NCBI GenBank assembly: GCA_045595795.1
Contig: JAZOBC010000053.1
Coordinates: 1-60,964 of the forward strand
DNA: 60,964 bases
DNA from: UMGS755 sp045595795
GTDB taxonomy: Bacteria > Bacillota > Clostridia > UBA1381 > UBA9506
Reading direction: 5' to 3'
The notes below the pieces were generated by a model. That model saw nothing but the letters and a program-made list of their open reading frames with translations. It had not been told where the DNA came from and did no database searches. The position numbers and the translations under genes were made by a program. Positions 43,260-52,575 of this stretch are shown here, piece by piece (position 1 is the first letter of the stretch; each line of letters starts with the position of its first letter).

Positions 43260-44081
43260 TTATCTGTTATTCCGGATGACTAAAACCTCTCGGATTTTTT
43301 CAAAATTGACTGCTGTTTCTACCACAGCATGCTGCGAATATCCCATTGAATCGCTTTTAATTTCAGAAACCGTACCAATCAAAAGACCCTGGGGATACAC
43401 ACCACCCAGGCCTGATGTCACAATCACATCCCCAAGCACTAAACTCATGTCTTTTGTCATGTAACTGAGCTTACATTTTCCGGCATCTGCTAAAGAAAGG
43501 TCACCATCTATAATCGCCAAATCCTGTGTCCGGCTCACGAGTGCACCCACAGAGCTGTCAGAATCGATAATCGACAAAACCTTAGCCCAGTTAAGTCCAA
43601 CTTCCGATACACGTCCCACAAGACCCGAACCGGAAAGAACCGCATCACCCACAGAGATATTATCACCGCTTCCCTTGTCAATGGTAAAGCTATAAAACCA
43701 GTTTCCCGGCTCCTTGGCAATCACCTCACAGCCAACGGTGTCATAGTCCGCACTGCTGGATTTTAAATCGAGCAGTTGCCGCAAACGCTCATTTTCAGCA
43801 CCAAAGGATTCAAGTTCACGCACTCTGGCAGATAAGATGTCAACCTGATTTCTCAGTTCCACATTTTCATGCTGAAAATCCTTCATGTCACTGAGATAGT
43901 CAAAAAATCCACCCACGCTGTCACCGATGCCCGAAAAAAACTTCTGCGCCGGACTCAAAACCGTTCCAATGACACGACCCGGGGCAGTTGAGGAATTCAT
44001 TAGAGCGAAAGAAACGCCCATCACAACAAAAATAACTGCCACAATAATCAGCATGGTAATATGCAATTTTCTTTTTTCCAT
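43260..44081 (-). CDS. mreC: Rod shape-determining protein MreC
   Basis: A 273-residue single-pass protein: membrane helix (about residues 8-27), a coiled coil (about 65-105, including ENVELRNQVDILSARVRELE) and a beta-barrel pair with VIAKEPGNWFYSFTIDKGS and VTSGLGGVYPQGLLIGTV. It organises PBP2 and RodA. Two adjacent ATGs exist; GGGAGG is seven bases before the second (44081), which I chose; the other is three bases longer. Confidence 0.95.
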   Translation of the reverse strand: MEKRKLHITMLIIVAVIFVVMGVSFALMNSSTAPGRVIGTVLSPAQKFFSGIGDSVGGFFDYLSDMKDFQHENVELRNQVDILSARVRELESFGAENERLRQLLDLKSSSADYDTVGCEVIAKEPGNWFYSFTIDKGSGDNISVGDAVLSGSGLVGRVSEVGLNWAKVLSIIDSDSSVGALVSRTQDLAIIDGDLSLADAGKCKLSYMTKDMSLVLGDVIVTSGLGGVYPQGLLIGTVSEIKSDSMGYSQHAVVETAVNFEKIREVLVIRNNR

Positions 44082-44115
44082 CATCTGCCCTCCCTTCGCC
44101 TATAGGCTAAAACGC

Positions 44116-45138
44116 TTAGCGCCATCTTTTATTTTTGCTGCTTAAAATTCCCTGACCTGCCTTTTCTAAAGCAGAAAGTGCCAAACCGGTACCCAAGGCA
44201 ACACAGTCTAACGCATTGTCAGCCACATAGACAGGAATGCCGGTTTCTTCTGCAATCAAAACATCCAAGCCACGAATCATAGCACCGCCGCCGGTCAAAA
44301 CAATGCCGCGGTTCATAACATCCGCTGCCAGTTCGGGCGGAGTTTTTTCAAGTGTTGTCTTAATTGCTTCCACAATCGCAAAAATAGATTCAGACATAGC
44401 ACTTCGAATTTCCTTACTGGTTAGTGTAATGGTTCTGGGCAGACCGGAAATCAGGTCACGACCCTTAACCTCCATGGTGCCTTCATTTTCGTATTCATAA
44501 GCTGAACCAATGGCAAACTTAATTTCCTCTGCCGTACGTTCACCAACCATCAGGTTATATTCACGCTTAATGTAGTTTACAATGTCATCATCCAGTTCGT
44601 CTCCGGCAATTCTAAGGGACTGGCTGGATACAATACCGCCATAAGAAATAACTGCTACTTCACTGGTACCACCACCGATATCAACAACCATACTGCCTGT
44701 AGGCTCTGAAACAGGAAGACCTGCGCCAATCGCAGCTGCCATAGGCTCCTCAATGAGATATGCGCTCTTACCGCCACCGGACAAGATGGATTCCTCAACA
44801 GCACGACGTTCAACCTCTGTCACGCCAAAGGGAACACAAACAACAACTCTCGGCTTAATCCAACCGGACGGATATGCTTTTTTAATAAAATATTTCATCA
44901 TGGCCTGAGTACTGTCAAAGTCTGCAATAACACCGTCTTTCAGAGGACGGATTGCAACCACGTTACCCGGCGTTCTGCCAATCATTTCCTTGGCTTCGCT
45001 GCCAACTTTTAAAATTTTTCCTTCTGCTTTGTTCACGGCTACAACGGAGGGCTCTCTTAAAATAATTCCTTTACCCTTTAAGTAAACCAAAGTGTTCGCT
45101 GTACCTAAGTCAATTCCAATGTCTTTTCCTAATGCCAT
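44116..45138 (-). CDS. mreB: Actin-like rod shape-determining protein MreB
   Basis: A 340-residue actin-fold ATPase that guides lateral peptidoglycan synthesis. Motifs: DIGIDLGTANTLVYLKGKGI (phosphate 1), VVDIGGGTSEVAVIS (phosphate 2) and GIVLTGGGAMIRGLD (adenosine). GGGAGG precedes the ATG. It starts right after maf. Confidence 0.97.
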   Translation of the reverse strand: MALGKDIGIDLGTANTLVYLKGKGIILREPSVVAVNKAEGKILKVGSEAKEMIGRTPGNVVAIRPLKDGVIADFDSTQAMMKYFIKKAYPSGWIKPRVVVCVPFGVTEVERRAVEESILSGGGKSAYLIEEPMAAAIGAGLPVSEPTGSMVVDIGGGTSEVAVISYGGIVSSQSLRIAGDELDDDIVNYIKREYNLMVGERTAEEIKFAIGSAYEYENEGTMEVKGRDLISGLPRTITLTSKEIRSAMSESIFAIVEAIKTTLEKTPPELAADVMNRGIVLTGGGAMIRGLDVLIAEETGIPVYVADNALDCVALGTGLALSALEKAGQGILSSKNKRWR

Positions 45139-45139
45139 C

Positions 45140-45763
45140 TTAGTTAACCTCCCAAATTAATTCAAGTTCAAATTCTTCTGAAAGCAGCTTACCAAGCCTT
45201 GCCAGCGGCAAGCCCACCACATTATAATAATCACCGTCAATTTTCTCCACAAACAAGCCACCGAGACCTTGGATTCCATAACTACCCGCCTTGTCTAATG
45301 GCTCAAATGTGTTTACATACGATAAAATTTCTGCTTCTGTTAATTTTTTAAAATATACTTTTGTCTCTTCCGTCACACTGACGCTTTTACCGTCTTTGCG
45401 CCGGAGCACCGTCAACCCTGTCAGCACGCTGTGGCATTTACCTGACAACCGCCTAAGCATGGCTTTTGCATCCTCGGCATTCTGCGGCTTAGTCAAAATT
45501 TCATCTTCAAACACCACCACGGTATCTGCACCGATAATCAGCGCATTTTCCGGCTGCGTTTTCGCTACATCTGCCGCTTTCAAAAGAGACAAACTCTGTA
45601 CTGTGAGCGATGGCGAAAGAGCCGGATCAATCTGTTCCTCTGTCTGAGAAACCGCCACTGCAAACGGCATGCCAATCTGTTCTAAAAGTTCCCGCCGTCT
45701 GGGTGAACCCGAAGCCAAAATCAGCTGCACATCCTTGGGCAGGGAAAGTCTTACATTTTGCAT
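45140..45763 (-). CDS. maf: Maf-family nucleotide pyrophosphatase
   Basis: A 207-residue nucleoside triphosphate pyrophosphatase acting on non-canonical or modified nucleotides and implicated in septum control. Motifs: ILASGSPRRRELLEQIG, IIGADTVVV and DKAGSYGIQGLGGLFVEKIDGDYYNVVGLP. It precedes mreB, a classical arrangement. The ATG at 45763 is preferred over a GTG two codons earlier, which sits against the GAGGG site. Confidence 0.95.
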   Translation of the reverse strand: MQNVRLSLPKDVQLILASGSPRRRELLEQIGMPFAVAVSQTEEQIDPALSPSLTVQSLSLLKAADVAKTQPENALIIGADTVVVFEDEILTKPQNAEDAKAMLRRLSGKCHSVLTGLTVLRRKDGKSVSVTEETKVYFKKLTEAEILSYVNTFEPLDKAGSYGIQGLGGLFVEKIDGDYYNVVGLPLARLGKLLSEEFELELIWEVN

Positions 45764-45772
45764 ACACAACCC

Positions 45773-46297
45773 TCAATTTCTTTTTTGAAAACCCAACACT
45801 GCTTCCGTCCTCATGGCAATGAGCCCTGTAACCAATCCGCTAATTGAACCAATCAGCATTAAAACCGGTAAGTAAGAAAAAACATACAGATTTTCAAGCA
45901 CCAAGGCACACACCGCGACCTGCCCTACATTAAAAGCAAAGGCGCCAAGCAGACTTCTGCCCACCGTGCTGACTTGTTTGGGAAACAGCTTTAAACTGAG
46001 TTGCATCAGCATAACACTCAAAATCGTACCACATCCGCCATATAAAAACATGGTCAGAGCACCCGAAAAAAGTGCGGATAAAGCGCAGCGCATCATACCC
46101 ACAAGCAATGCAAAGCTAAAGCCGTACCAAGAAAAGGCAAGTAGTGTCACAAGATTGGCAAGTCCCAGCTTGCCACCGGGCAGAATTTGAAACACAGGAA
46201 GCAAACTCTCTGCATAATGCAAAACAAGTCCAACCGCCACCAAAAGACCCGCCAGCGTTACGCCCTTAGCACCTTTTGATTTAATAGGCAAGACCAT
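45773..46297 (-). CDS. Gx transporter family / heptaprenyl diphosphate synthase component I-type membrane protein
   Basis: A 174-residue membrane protein with about five hydrophobic segments and the typical LPGGKLGLANLVTLLAFSWYGF and LYGGCGTILSVMLM. The family was once named as heptaprenyl diphosphate synthase component I but looks like an ECF-type substrate-binding membrane component. The substrate is unknown. It overlaps the NusG-domain gene by 17 bases and is followed by maf. Confidence 0.85.
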   Translation of the reverse strand: MVLPIKSKGAKGVTLAGLLVAVGLVLHYAESLLPVFQILPGGKLGLANLVTLLAFSWYGFSFALLVGMMRCALSALFSGALTMFLYGGCGTILSVMLMQLSLKLFPKQVSTVGRSLLGAFAFNVGQVAVCALVLENLYVFSYLPVLMLIGSISGLVTGLIAMRTEAVLGFQKRN

Positions 46298-46649
46298 CTA
46301 CTTCCTTTCCGCCCTCAATCCGAATCACAAGACGATTCGGCAGACAAACAAGCATTTCACCACTACGAAAAATTGTTCCTGCCTTGATTTCAAGTTGATC
46401 GGGACAGTCCGATTCCGTCACGGACACCTTGCCATTTTTAATGACTATATTATTATACCCAAATTTACTTTGGATTGCAAGGGTCTGCACCTCTTTTTCT
46501 TGCAAAGAATATCGACCATAGAGATTTCCGTTTAGTTCCACCACTGCATATAGCCCGCGATCTCGCGGAAATAAAATTCCCGACATAAAAATCAATACGA
46601 ATGAGGCAAGAAGAAGAAAAGCAAAAATCCCTTTATCTGTCCGCGTCAT
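46281..46649 (-). CDS. NusG domain II-containing membrane-anchored protein
   Basis: A 122-residue protein with one N-terminal membrane segment (about residues 8-26) and a C-terminal NusG domain II-like fold with the typical NNIVIKNGKVSVTESDCPDQ. It is commonly found beside the Gx-family gene in Clostridia and may form an export or redox module with it, but its function is not known. It overlaps dut by four bases (ATGA). Confidence 0.85.
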   Translation of the reverse strand: MTRTDKGIFAFLLLASFVLIFMSGILFPRDRGLYAVVELNGNLYGRYSLQEKEVQTLAIQSKFGYNNIVIKNGKVSVTESDCPDQLEIKAGTIFRSGEMLVCLPNRLVIRIEGGKEVDGLAY

Positions 46650-47095
46650 CGTCCCGTAGAACCAAAGCCGCCACTGCCCCGTCGGCTGTCCGGCAACTCA
46701 TCCGTTTCGATCAGCTCAGCTCGCACAACCGGTGCAAAAACAAGCTGCGCAATCCGTTCTCCGGGCATAATGGTGTAATCTGCCGGTCCTAAATTCACAA
46801 GCCCCACACAAATCTCACCCCGATAGTCTGAATCAATCACGCCCACGCCATTCGAAAGACAGATGCCATGACGCACACCCAAACCGCTTCTTGCATACAG
46901 ATAAGCAACATAGTCAGCAGAAGGAAGAGCAATCGCAAGCCCGGTGGGAATCACAGCAAGTGCACCTTTTTTCAGTACCATAGGCTCGACAATTTGCGCC
47001 GATAAATCCATACCGGCAGACCCCGGTGTTGCATAAAAGGGCATCGCTGATTGCTCCAGACCATCCTTAGATAAACGTTTAATTAAAACCTCCAT
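46646..47095 (-). CDS. dut: dUTP diphosphatase
   Basis: Hydrolyses dUTP to dUMP, preventing uracil incorporation and feeding thymidylate synthesis. The 149-residue trimeric type carries all five motifs: GSAGMDL, ARSGLGVRHGI, GVIDSDYRGEI, GERIAQLV and the C-terminal RGSGGFGSTG. It lies 9 bases after the U32 peptidase gene. Confidence 0.97.
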   Translation of the reverse strand: MEVLIKRLSKDGLEQSAMPFYATPGSAGMDLSAQIVEPMVLKKGALAVIPTGLAIALPSADYVAYLYARSGLGVRHGICLSNGVGVIDSDYRGEICVGLVNLGPADYTIMPGERIAQLVFAPVVRAELIETDELPDSRRGSGGFGSTGR

Positions 47096-47104
47096 GTCAT
47101 CACC

Positions 47105-49135
47105 TCATTGCATACCGCGGTAAAAATGTCCACGGGTGAAATCACCTTCCGGTGCCTGGCAGATTTTGCCTGCCAGTGCTGCCTGATACTCACTTATTAT
47201 TATACAACATCTTTCATAATTTTCAAGGGTAAAACTCATTCTCACGGCATCAACATGCAATTTTTTTATTTCTTCCATGCGGTCTGCCATATAAATGGGT
47301 TTACTGTTATAAATCACATTGCCGCATCGTGTCGGATACAGAGGGAAAACCTCATTTTTTCTGTCAAGCAAGCTAAAGCTTCCATGCTCACATCCGCACC
47401 CTTTATGGCTTTTAATGATACAGTTTTCCATGAGCATCAAAGGCAATCGTCCATAACCGATGACCTCCAGCTCCATGTCTGTATGCCGCCTGAGTGCATC
47501 AATGGATTTTATATTCAACTCCGGCGATATAACACAACGTGAAACACCCAAATGTCTCAATAGCTCAGCACTTTCACTGTTCGTCACATTCATTCTATGC
47601 CCGGCAATGATGTTTTTGCCAAGGCAAATAGTTAACTGACCTATATTCTGCATGCATACAGACTCACAGTCGGTAACGTCCTGCGCCATGCCCTCTTTTA
47701 AAAGAGGCAAAAGCTGCAAAACCGGGTCCTTTGCATCCTGTGCCATCTCCCACAAGGCTTCCGGCACATAAATTCGCTCAATACCCATGTCAAGTGCTGC
47801 TTGCAACTGCTCCTTAGTCATGACCTCAGCACATAAAACCGGCTGTCTGTCAACTCTGACAATGTTATTCTGCCGTACAACCGCCACTGGCTGACGTTTA
47901 AAGCAATTGACAAGCAGACCCTCTAATGTCTCTGCGCCCTTTCTGCGAAGGGCATTGATCTCCTTAATTGAAACAGCAGTTGCGTCCTGCAGACTAATAT
48001 TTACCTCTTTTGCATAAAACGGTGTTTCGCCCAATTTCACAAGTTGTTCTCTTACACGTTCAGCCTCTGTCGGGCGGATACGCGCTTCTTCGCAGACGGC
48101 ACCTGTAACCGTAACCGTTTCGCCCTCTTGCGTGGTCATTGTCAGTTGCATTGGCTGACCAATCTTACCAACAAATTTGAGCGTGACCGGCATTTTCTTT
48201 TTTTCTACCGTTATGTCAGGCAACGAGTCTGCAATCTTATTCTGCCCCTCAGGATCCATCATGTTGCCATACTGACAACCGTCATAATATCCGTGGCATG
48301 ATCCCCCACGCGAAAAGAATTTCAGCATATCGCGAATTTCATCCTCGGTCGCCTTGCCCTCTGCCGCCCTGCGATACACACGCGTCACCATGGAAACATA
48401 ATCCGGGCTTTTCATGCGTCCCTCAATCTTCAACGAACAAACTCCTAATGTATCAAGCTCCGCCACAGTATCTGCCAAACATAAATCCTTCGGACATAAA
48501 AGCGCAGTTTTCTCTGTCACCGGCCGACCGTCCTGTAAAAGTGTATAAGGCAACCGACAGGGTTGCGCACAGCTTCCGCGGTTACCGCTTCTGCCTCCGA
48601 GCAAACTGCTCATCAGACATTGACCCGAATAGGAAATACACAATGCCCCATGAACAAAATATTCTAAATCTGTCTCTGTCTTTTTGCAAATGGAAGCAAG
48701 TCCCTCGGCCGTCACCTCCCGCGCAAGCACCACACGGCTTATGCCCAAATCAGCCAACGCGTTTACACCATCAGCATTGGTAACTGTCATTTGGGTACTG
48801 GCATGTATAGGCATGTCAGGCAGTTCCCTCCGAATGCGGGCAACAAGACCCAAATCCTGCACAATCAGGGCGTCTACACCAATTTCCCATGTATAGTGAA
48901 CAAAGTCCATGGCGTCATCCAGTTCATTTTCCTTCAGCAATGTGTTACAGCATACATACACCAAAACGCCTCGTGCATGGCAGAAATCTACCGCCTGCTC
49001 CAAGGCTTCATCAGAAAAATTCTGAGCATTTTTTCTGGCACTGAACCGATTGCCGCCAAGATAAACTGCGTCTGCACCGCTATGTACCGCTGCTTCTAAT
49101 GACTCCCGGCTTCCTGCAGGAGATAAAATTTCCAT
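47105..49135 (-). CDS. U32 family peptidase / RNA hydroxylation-type protein
   Basis: A 676-residue U32-family protein with the N-terminal barrel (EILSPAGSRESLEAAVHSGADAVYLGG), the U32 signature YFVHGALCISYSGQCLMSSLLGGRSGNRGSCAQPCR with conserved Cys, and a C-terminal DUF3656-type region. Relatives such as RlhA and TrhP carry out prephenate-dependent hydroxylation of rRNA or tRNA; others are collagenase-like. The long form here resembles RlhA most, but the substrate is uncertain. It starts 19 bases after queG. Confidence 0.9.
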   Translation of the reverse strand: MEILSPAGSRESLEAAVHSGADAVYLGGNRFSARKNAQNFSDEALEQAVDFCHARGVLVYVCCNTLLKENELDDAMDFVHYTWEIGVDALIVQDLGLVARIRRELPDMPIHASTQMTVTNADGVNALADLGISRVVLAREVTAEGLASICKKTETDLEYFVHGALCISYSGQCLMSSLLGGRSGNRGSCAQPCRLPYTLLQDGRPVTEKTALLCPKDLCLADTVAELDTLGVCSLKIEGRMKSPDYVSMVTRVYRRAAEGKATEDEIRDMLKFFSRGGSCHGYYDGCQYGNMMDPEGQNKIADSLPDITVEKKKMPVTLKFVGKIGQPMQLTMTTQEGETVTVTGAVCEEARIRPTEAERVREQLVKLGETPFYAKEVNISLQDATAVSIKEINALRRKGAETLEGLLVNCFKRQPVAVVRQNNIVRVDRQPVLCAEVMTKEQLQAALDMGIERIYVPEALWEMAQDAKDPVLQLLPLLKEGMAQDVTDCESVCMQNIGQLTICLGKNIIAGHRMNVTNSESAELLRHLGVSRCVISPELNIKSIDALRRHTDMELEVIGYGRLPLMLMENCIIKSHKGCGCEHGSFSLLDRKNEVFPLYPTRCGNVIYNSKPIYMADRMEEIKKLHVDAVRMSFTLENYERCCIIISEYQAALAGKICQAPEGDFTRGHFYRGMQ

Positions 49136-49154
49136 ACCGTAACACCTCCATCTG

Positions 49155-50039
49155 TCACAAATTAAAATTCTTCAGTATTGTTTTTTTCAAGCACCACGAA
49201 AAAGGATAGTTCCCATAAACCCGTTTAAACTCACGATTACTCATCGCCGCTATTTTTTCTTCTTCCAGTTCTGTAATGGGTGACTGATAAAATGCACGAA
49301 TAGGCGTATCCGGTATGTTTTGATTATGCGGACAAACCTTTTGGCACACATCACAACCATACACACTCTGCTGAGAAGCAAGCAAAGTTTTTTCTTCTGC
49401 CGTTACTTCCTTTTTCTGCGTTAAATATGAAATGCATCGACTGCAGTCAAAACCAAACCCCTCTGACAAAGCCTGACCGGGACAAGCTGTAAGACAAGCA
49501 CCACAACCGTTGCAGGATTGTTCCAATGGTTTGTCTGACGCCAAGGAAAGATTGAGCAGCAATGACCCAATAAAAAAATAAGAACCGTAAATCGGATGAA
49601 TCAACAAGTTGTTTTTTCCGTAAAAACCCAAACCCGCACGATATGCAAGCCGTCTGTCTACCTGAGGCCCCACATCGCACAAAATACGACACTTTGCTTG
49701 CGGCTCTTTTTCTATAACATAATCCGCCACCCTACCAAGCAAATCCTGCACCACCTTATGATAGTCTCGCACCATGGCATAACAGGAAATGTTCCCCGAT
49801 GGCAGCGATTGAATGTGGTAGGGGAACAGACAAACAAACACACTTTTTGCCTCCGGCATCATGTGCCTAAGCGAACAACGTTGCTCTGCGTCTGCTTCTT
49901 CAAACTCGCAAAACGAAAAAGCCTGCCGACGCTTTTTCAGCTGTTCCAGCAGGATAGGATCATCTTCAGCATCGCAAACCCCCGAAACGGGAATGGAAAG
50001 TGATGCTGCATAGCTTTTGAGTTCCTCAGTAGAAAGCAT
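49155..50039 (-). CDS. queG: Epoxyqueuosine reductase
   Basis: QueG reduces epoxyqueuosine to queuosine in tRNA using cobalamin and two 4Fe-4S clusters. The 294-residue protein has CDVGPQVDRRLAYRAGLGFYGKNNLLI with the catalytic Asp, then the cluster motifs CNGCGACLTACP and CDVCQKVCPHN. GGGAGG supports the ATG at 50039. It lacks the C-terminal HEAT repeats of longer QueG proteins. Confidence 0.93.
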   Translation of the reverse strand: MLSTEELKSYAASLSIPVSGVCDAEDDPILLEQLKKRRQAFSFCEFEEADAEQRCSLRHMMPEAKSVFVCLFPYHIQSLPSGNISCYAMVRDYHKVVQDLLGRVADYVIEKEPQAKCRILCDVGPQVDRRLAYRAGLGFYGKNNLLIHPIYGSYFFIGSLLLNLSLASDKPLEQSCNGCGACLTACPGQALSEGFGFDCSRCISYLTQKKEVTAEEKTLLASQQSVYGCDVCQKVCPHNQNIPDTPIRAFYQSPITELEEEKIAAMSNREFKRVYGNYPFSWCLKKTILKNFNL

Positions 50040-50055
50040 ACAATCCTCCCAAAAC

Positions 50056-50093
50056 ACAAAACAGGGTCTGCCATTTCCGCAAACGGCAGACCC
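50056..50093 (-). terminator. Terminator of ireB
   Basis: GGGTCTGCC/GGCAGACCC stem (50064-50072 with 50085-50093), followed on the minus strand by TGTTTTGTGTTTT. The tail is interrupted, so some read-through into queG is likely. Confidence 0.65.
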
Positions 50094-50102
50094 ACAAGGT
50101 TT

Positions 50103-50354
50103 TTATCGTTTTTCGATATAGTCCTTAACCAACGCCTCCAAAAGCTCGTCCCGCTCAATTTTTCGAATCAATGCGCGGGCATTGTTATGGCTGGTAATAT
50201 AGGTCGGGTCACCGGATAAAATATATCCCACCATTTGGCTGACAGGATGATATCCTTTTTCCTTCAACGCTTCATATACAGCCGTGATAATTGTACGAAT
50301 ATAATCGTCCCTATCCATTCCAAACTGATATTTCTGTGTTTCATTGATATCCAT
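50103..50354 (-). CDS. ireB: IreB-family regulatory phosphoprotein (YrzL/UPF0297)
   Basis: An 83-residue protein matching the IreB family, a substrate of the PASTA kinase IreK that controls envelope-stress and cephalosporin responses in Enterococcus. The segments VYEALKEKGYHPVSQMVGYILSGDPTYITSHNNAR and IRKIERDELLEALVKDYIE are the family core. GGCGGAG precedes the ATG. It is usually near ruvX-alaS; here it stands beside queG and cobU. Confidence 0.95.
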   Translation of the reverse strand: MDINETQKYQFGMDRDDYIRTIITAVYEALKEKGYHPVSQMVGYILSGDPTYITSHNNARALIRKIERDELLEALVKDYIEKR

Positions 50355-50400
50355 TAAATCTCCGCCTCTCTTTTGCAAAGATAAATAAATCTTTTATATT

Positions 50401-50429
50401 ATTATACAACAAAACAAATCATATGGCAA
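50401..50429 (-). promoter_or_regulatory. Sigma-A-type promoter of ireB
   Basis: Minus strand TTGCCA (50424-50429), 17-base spacer, perfect TATAAT (50401-50406). Confidence 0.75.
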
Positions 50430-50435
50430 GGCTTT

Positions 50436-50996
50436 TCACTTGATTTTCATAGGAATTCCCGAAAACATCACATAAGCCTCATCTGCCTGTGCTGCAATTT
50501 TGGTATTAATCCGGCAGGTAATATCACGACGGATTTTGTTAAACCGATCCGCAGGACGGCTACCCATACCCAGTTCATTAGTAATCATGATCACCGGTGT
50601 TGGTGCTGCTTTCGCTGCCTGCACCACACCGCGCACGCTCTGCCACACCACTTTTTCAATTTCCAGCACCACCGACATCGGAACAGATTCCCACTTTTCG
50701 TTATAATCTCCCAACAGTTGCGTCACCATAACCGAAACACGGTCCAGCACAATACCGTCATAGGCTGCCCCAAATTCTTCAATATGGTTTGCAATGCCGT
50801 CATAAGCCTCTAACGTGTCCCACGAAGATGGTCTTAGGGCTTTGCGGCAAGCAATTCTGCTCCTTACCTCTTCATCGTCCTCGGGAACCAGTGTGGCAAT
50901 GTATAAAATACTATCACCAAACGTTTCAGCCAATCCCTGAACGAAATCGCTCTTTCCGCTTCTTTTACCGCCGGTAACTAAGATCAGTTTACCCAT
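50436..50996 (-). CDS. cobU: CobU-like adenosylcobinamide kinase/guanylyltransferase, altered active site
   Basis: A 186-residue protein with the CobU P-loop VTGGKRSGKSDF, YIATLVPEDDEE, LRPSSWDTLE, MITNELGMGSRP and the C-terminal VMFSGIPMKIK. CobU phosphorylates adenosylcobinamide and then transfers GMP through a covalent guanylyl-His intermediate. In this protein the position expected to hold that His (RIxxH in relatives) reads RIACRK, giving Arg51. Guanylyltransferase activity may be lost while kinase activity stays. No other cobalamin gene is near, and no cobalamin riboswitch is visible upstream. Confidence 0.88.
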   Translation of the reverse strand: MGKLILVTGGKRSGKSDFVQGLAETFGDSILYIATLVPEDDEEVRSRIACRKALRPSSWDTLEAYDGIANHIEEFGAAYDGIVLDRVSVMVTQLLGDYNEKWESVPMSVVLEIEKVVWQSVRGVVQAAKAAPTPVIMITNELGMGSRPADRFNKIRRDITCRINTKIAAQADEAYVMFSGIPMKIK

Positions 50997-51033
50997 ACAT
51001 GGTCCCTCCTTATGAAAATGTAAATAAAAACGC

Positions 51034-52374
51034 CTATTTTCCTGTTTTATAATGCTTCTTTGGCAAAGCTGTATGCTTTACAATCATGTCAATCATTTCA
51101 TCATTACTCTTGGTACGAATCAGCGTGTTAATGAGTTGCTCCGTTACTTCCTGCACCGTGAAATTAGAAGATAAATCCCTGCGAATGCTCCAAACCGCCT
51201 CAAGCTCCCTTTGACTTTGCAACAGCTCTTCCTTTCTTGTGCCTGATTTGTGAATATCAATCGCCGGAAACACGCGTTTTTCGGACAATCTTCTGTCCAA
51301 ATGAAGTTCCATATTGCCCGTGCCCTTAAATTCCTCAAAAATCACGTCATCCATGCGACTCCCTGTTTCAACAAGTGCCGTTGCCAAAATCGTCAGACTT
51401 CCGCCATTTTCAATATTACGAGCCGCGCCAAAAAACTTTTTCGGTTTATGCAATGCCCCGGGATCTAAACCACCGGAAAGGCTCCTGCCCGAGGGCGGTA
51501 CCGTTAAATTATAAGCTCTGGCAAGTCTTGTGATAGAGTCAAGAAGCACCACCACATCTTTTTTCTGCTCCACCAAACGCTGCGCCCGTTCCAAAACAAT
51601 TTCCGCCACCTTAGTGTGATGCTCAGGCGGTTGGTCGAAAGTCGAAAAAACCACATCACCGGAAATAGAGCGCTTCATGTCAGTCACTTCCTCCGGTCGT
51701 TCATCAATCAAAAGTACAATGAGCGTCACTTCCGGATGATTTTTTTCTATGTTGTTGGCTATATTTTTCAAAAGCGTGGTTTTACCCGCTTTGGGCGGTG
51801 CCACAATCAGCCCTCTCTGTCCTTTGCCGATCGGTGCAATCAAATCCACCAACCGCATAGAAAAATCGCATTGTGCATTCTCAAGCTGCAAGCGTTCTTC
51901 CGGGAAAATCGGTGTTAAGTATTCAAAGGGACGACGGCGAATCGCCTTGTCCGGTGTATCGTCATTGACATGCTGCACAAAAATCAACGCCGGAAATTTC
52001 TCTCCCTCTTTCGGCGCACGACCAATACCCGTCACCTTATCACCGGTTTTTAAATTAAAGCGCCGAATTTGCGTCGGCGACACATACACATCCTTTGGCG
52101 TTGATAAATAGTTTTCACCACGCAAAAAGCCATAGCCTTCTGCCATAACCTCCAAAACGCCGCCAACCAAATTATCGCCTTCCTGAAGTTGTAAGCCTTC
52201 TTTGGGCTGCGGCACAGCCTTGGCACTTGTCTTCTGCTCTTTTGCTGATGTTTCCTCCTCATATGCCATGATGCGCGAAATCAATTCCTGTTTTTTACAA
52301 CGCGCAATATTTTTAAGTCCTAATTCTTTGGCAATCTCTTTTATTTCATTGATTTTTTTGTCAGCAAGATTCAC
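51034..52374 (-). CDS. rho: Transcription termination factor Rho
   Basis: Hexameric RNA helicase that ends transcription. The 446-residue protein has an N-terminal Rho_N helical domain (NEIKEIAKELGLKNIARCKKQELISRI), an OB-fold RNA-binding domain with EGYGFLRGENYLSTPKDVYVS, and the ATPase core with Walker A APPKAGKTTLL, LIDERPEEVTDM and SGGLDPGALHKPKKFFGAARN. I chose GTG at 52374, seven bases after GGGAGG; the frame stays open 37 codons upstream but those residues look unlike Rho. The leader is about 165 bases. Confidence 0.95.
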   Translation of the reverse strand: MNLADKKINEIKEIAKELGLKNIARCKKQELISRIMAYEEETSAKEQKTSAKAVPQPKEGLQLQEGDNLVGGVLEVMAEGYGFLRGENYLSTPKDVYVSPTQIRRFNLKTGDKVTGIGRAPKEGEKFPALIFVQHVNDDTPDKAIRRRPFEYLTPIFPEERLQLENAQCDFSMRLVDLIAPIGKGQRGLIVAPPKAGKTTLLKNIANNIEKNHPEVTLIVLLIDERPEEVTDMKRSISGDVVFSTFDQPPEHHTKVAEIVLERAQRLVEQKKDVVVLLDSITRLARAYNLTVPPSGRSLSGGLDPGALHKPKKFFGAARNIENGGSLTILATALVETGSRMDDVIFEEFKGTGNMELHLDRRLSEKRVFPAIDIHKSGTRKEELLQSQRELEAVWSIRRDLSSNFTVQEVTEQLINTLIRTKSNDEMIDMIVKHTALPKKHYKTGK

Positions 52375-52546
52375 AAAACTACCTCCCGATAAAAAAGGGT
52401 ATAACAAAAAGACACATACTCTGTGTTTCCAGTTCTCCATACCATTTTTCATGCAAAACAAGAATACCTGTGCGATTTTAAACACATAAGAAAAAGAAAT
52501 GAATAAGAAATACTAAAAAATAAAAAGAATGATATATTATATTTTT

Positions 52547-52575
52547 ATTATAACAAAATTCTCTCCCCTCTGCAA
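52547..52575 (-). promoter_or_regulatory. Sigma-A-type promoter of rho
   Basis: Minus strand TTGCAG (52570-52575), 17-base spacer, perfect TATAAT (52547-52552). The 52375-52728 gap holds only this promoter, the rho leader and the divergent DUF4364 promoter. Confidence 0.7.

Noticed and set aside
50997..51033. Cobalamin riboswitch upstream of cobU
   Set aside because: Only 37 bases separate rho from cobU, too short for the element.
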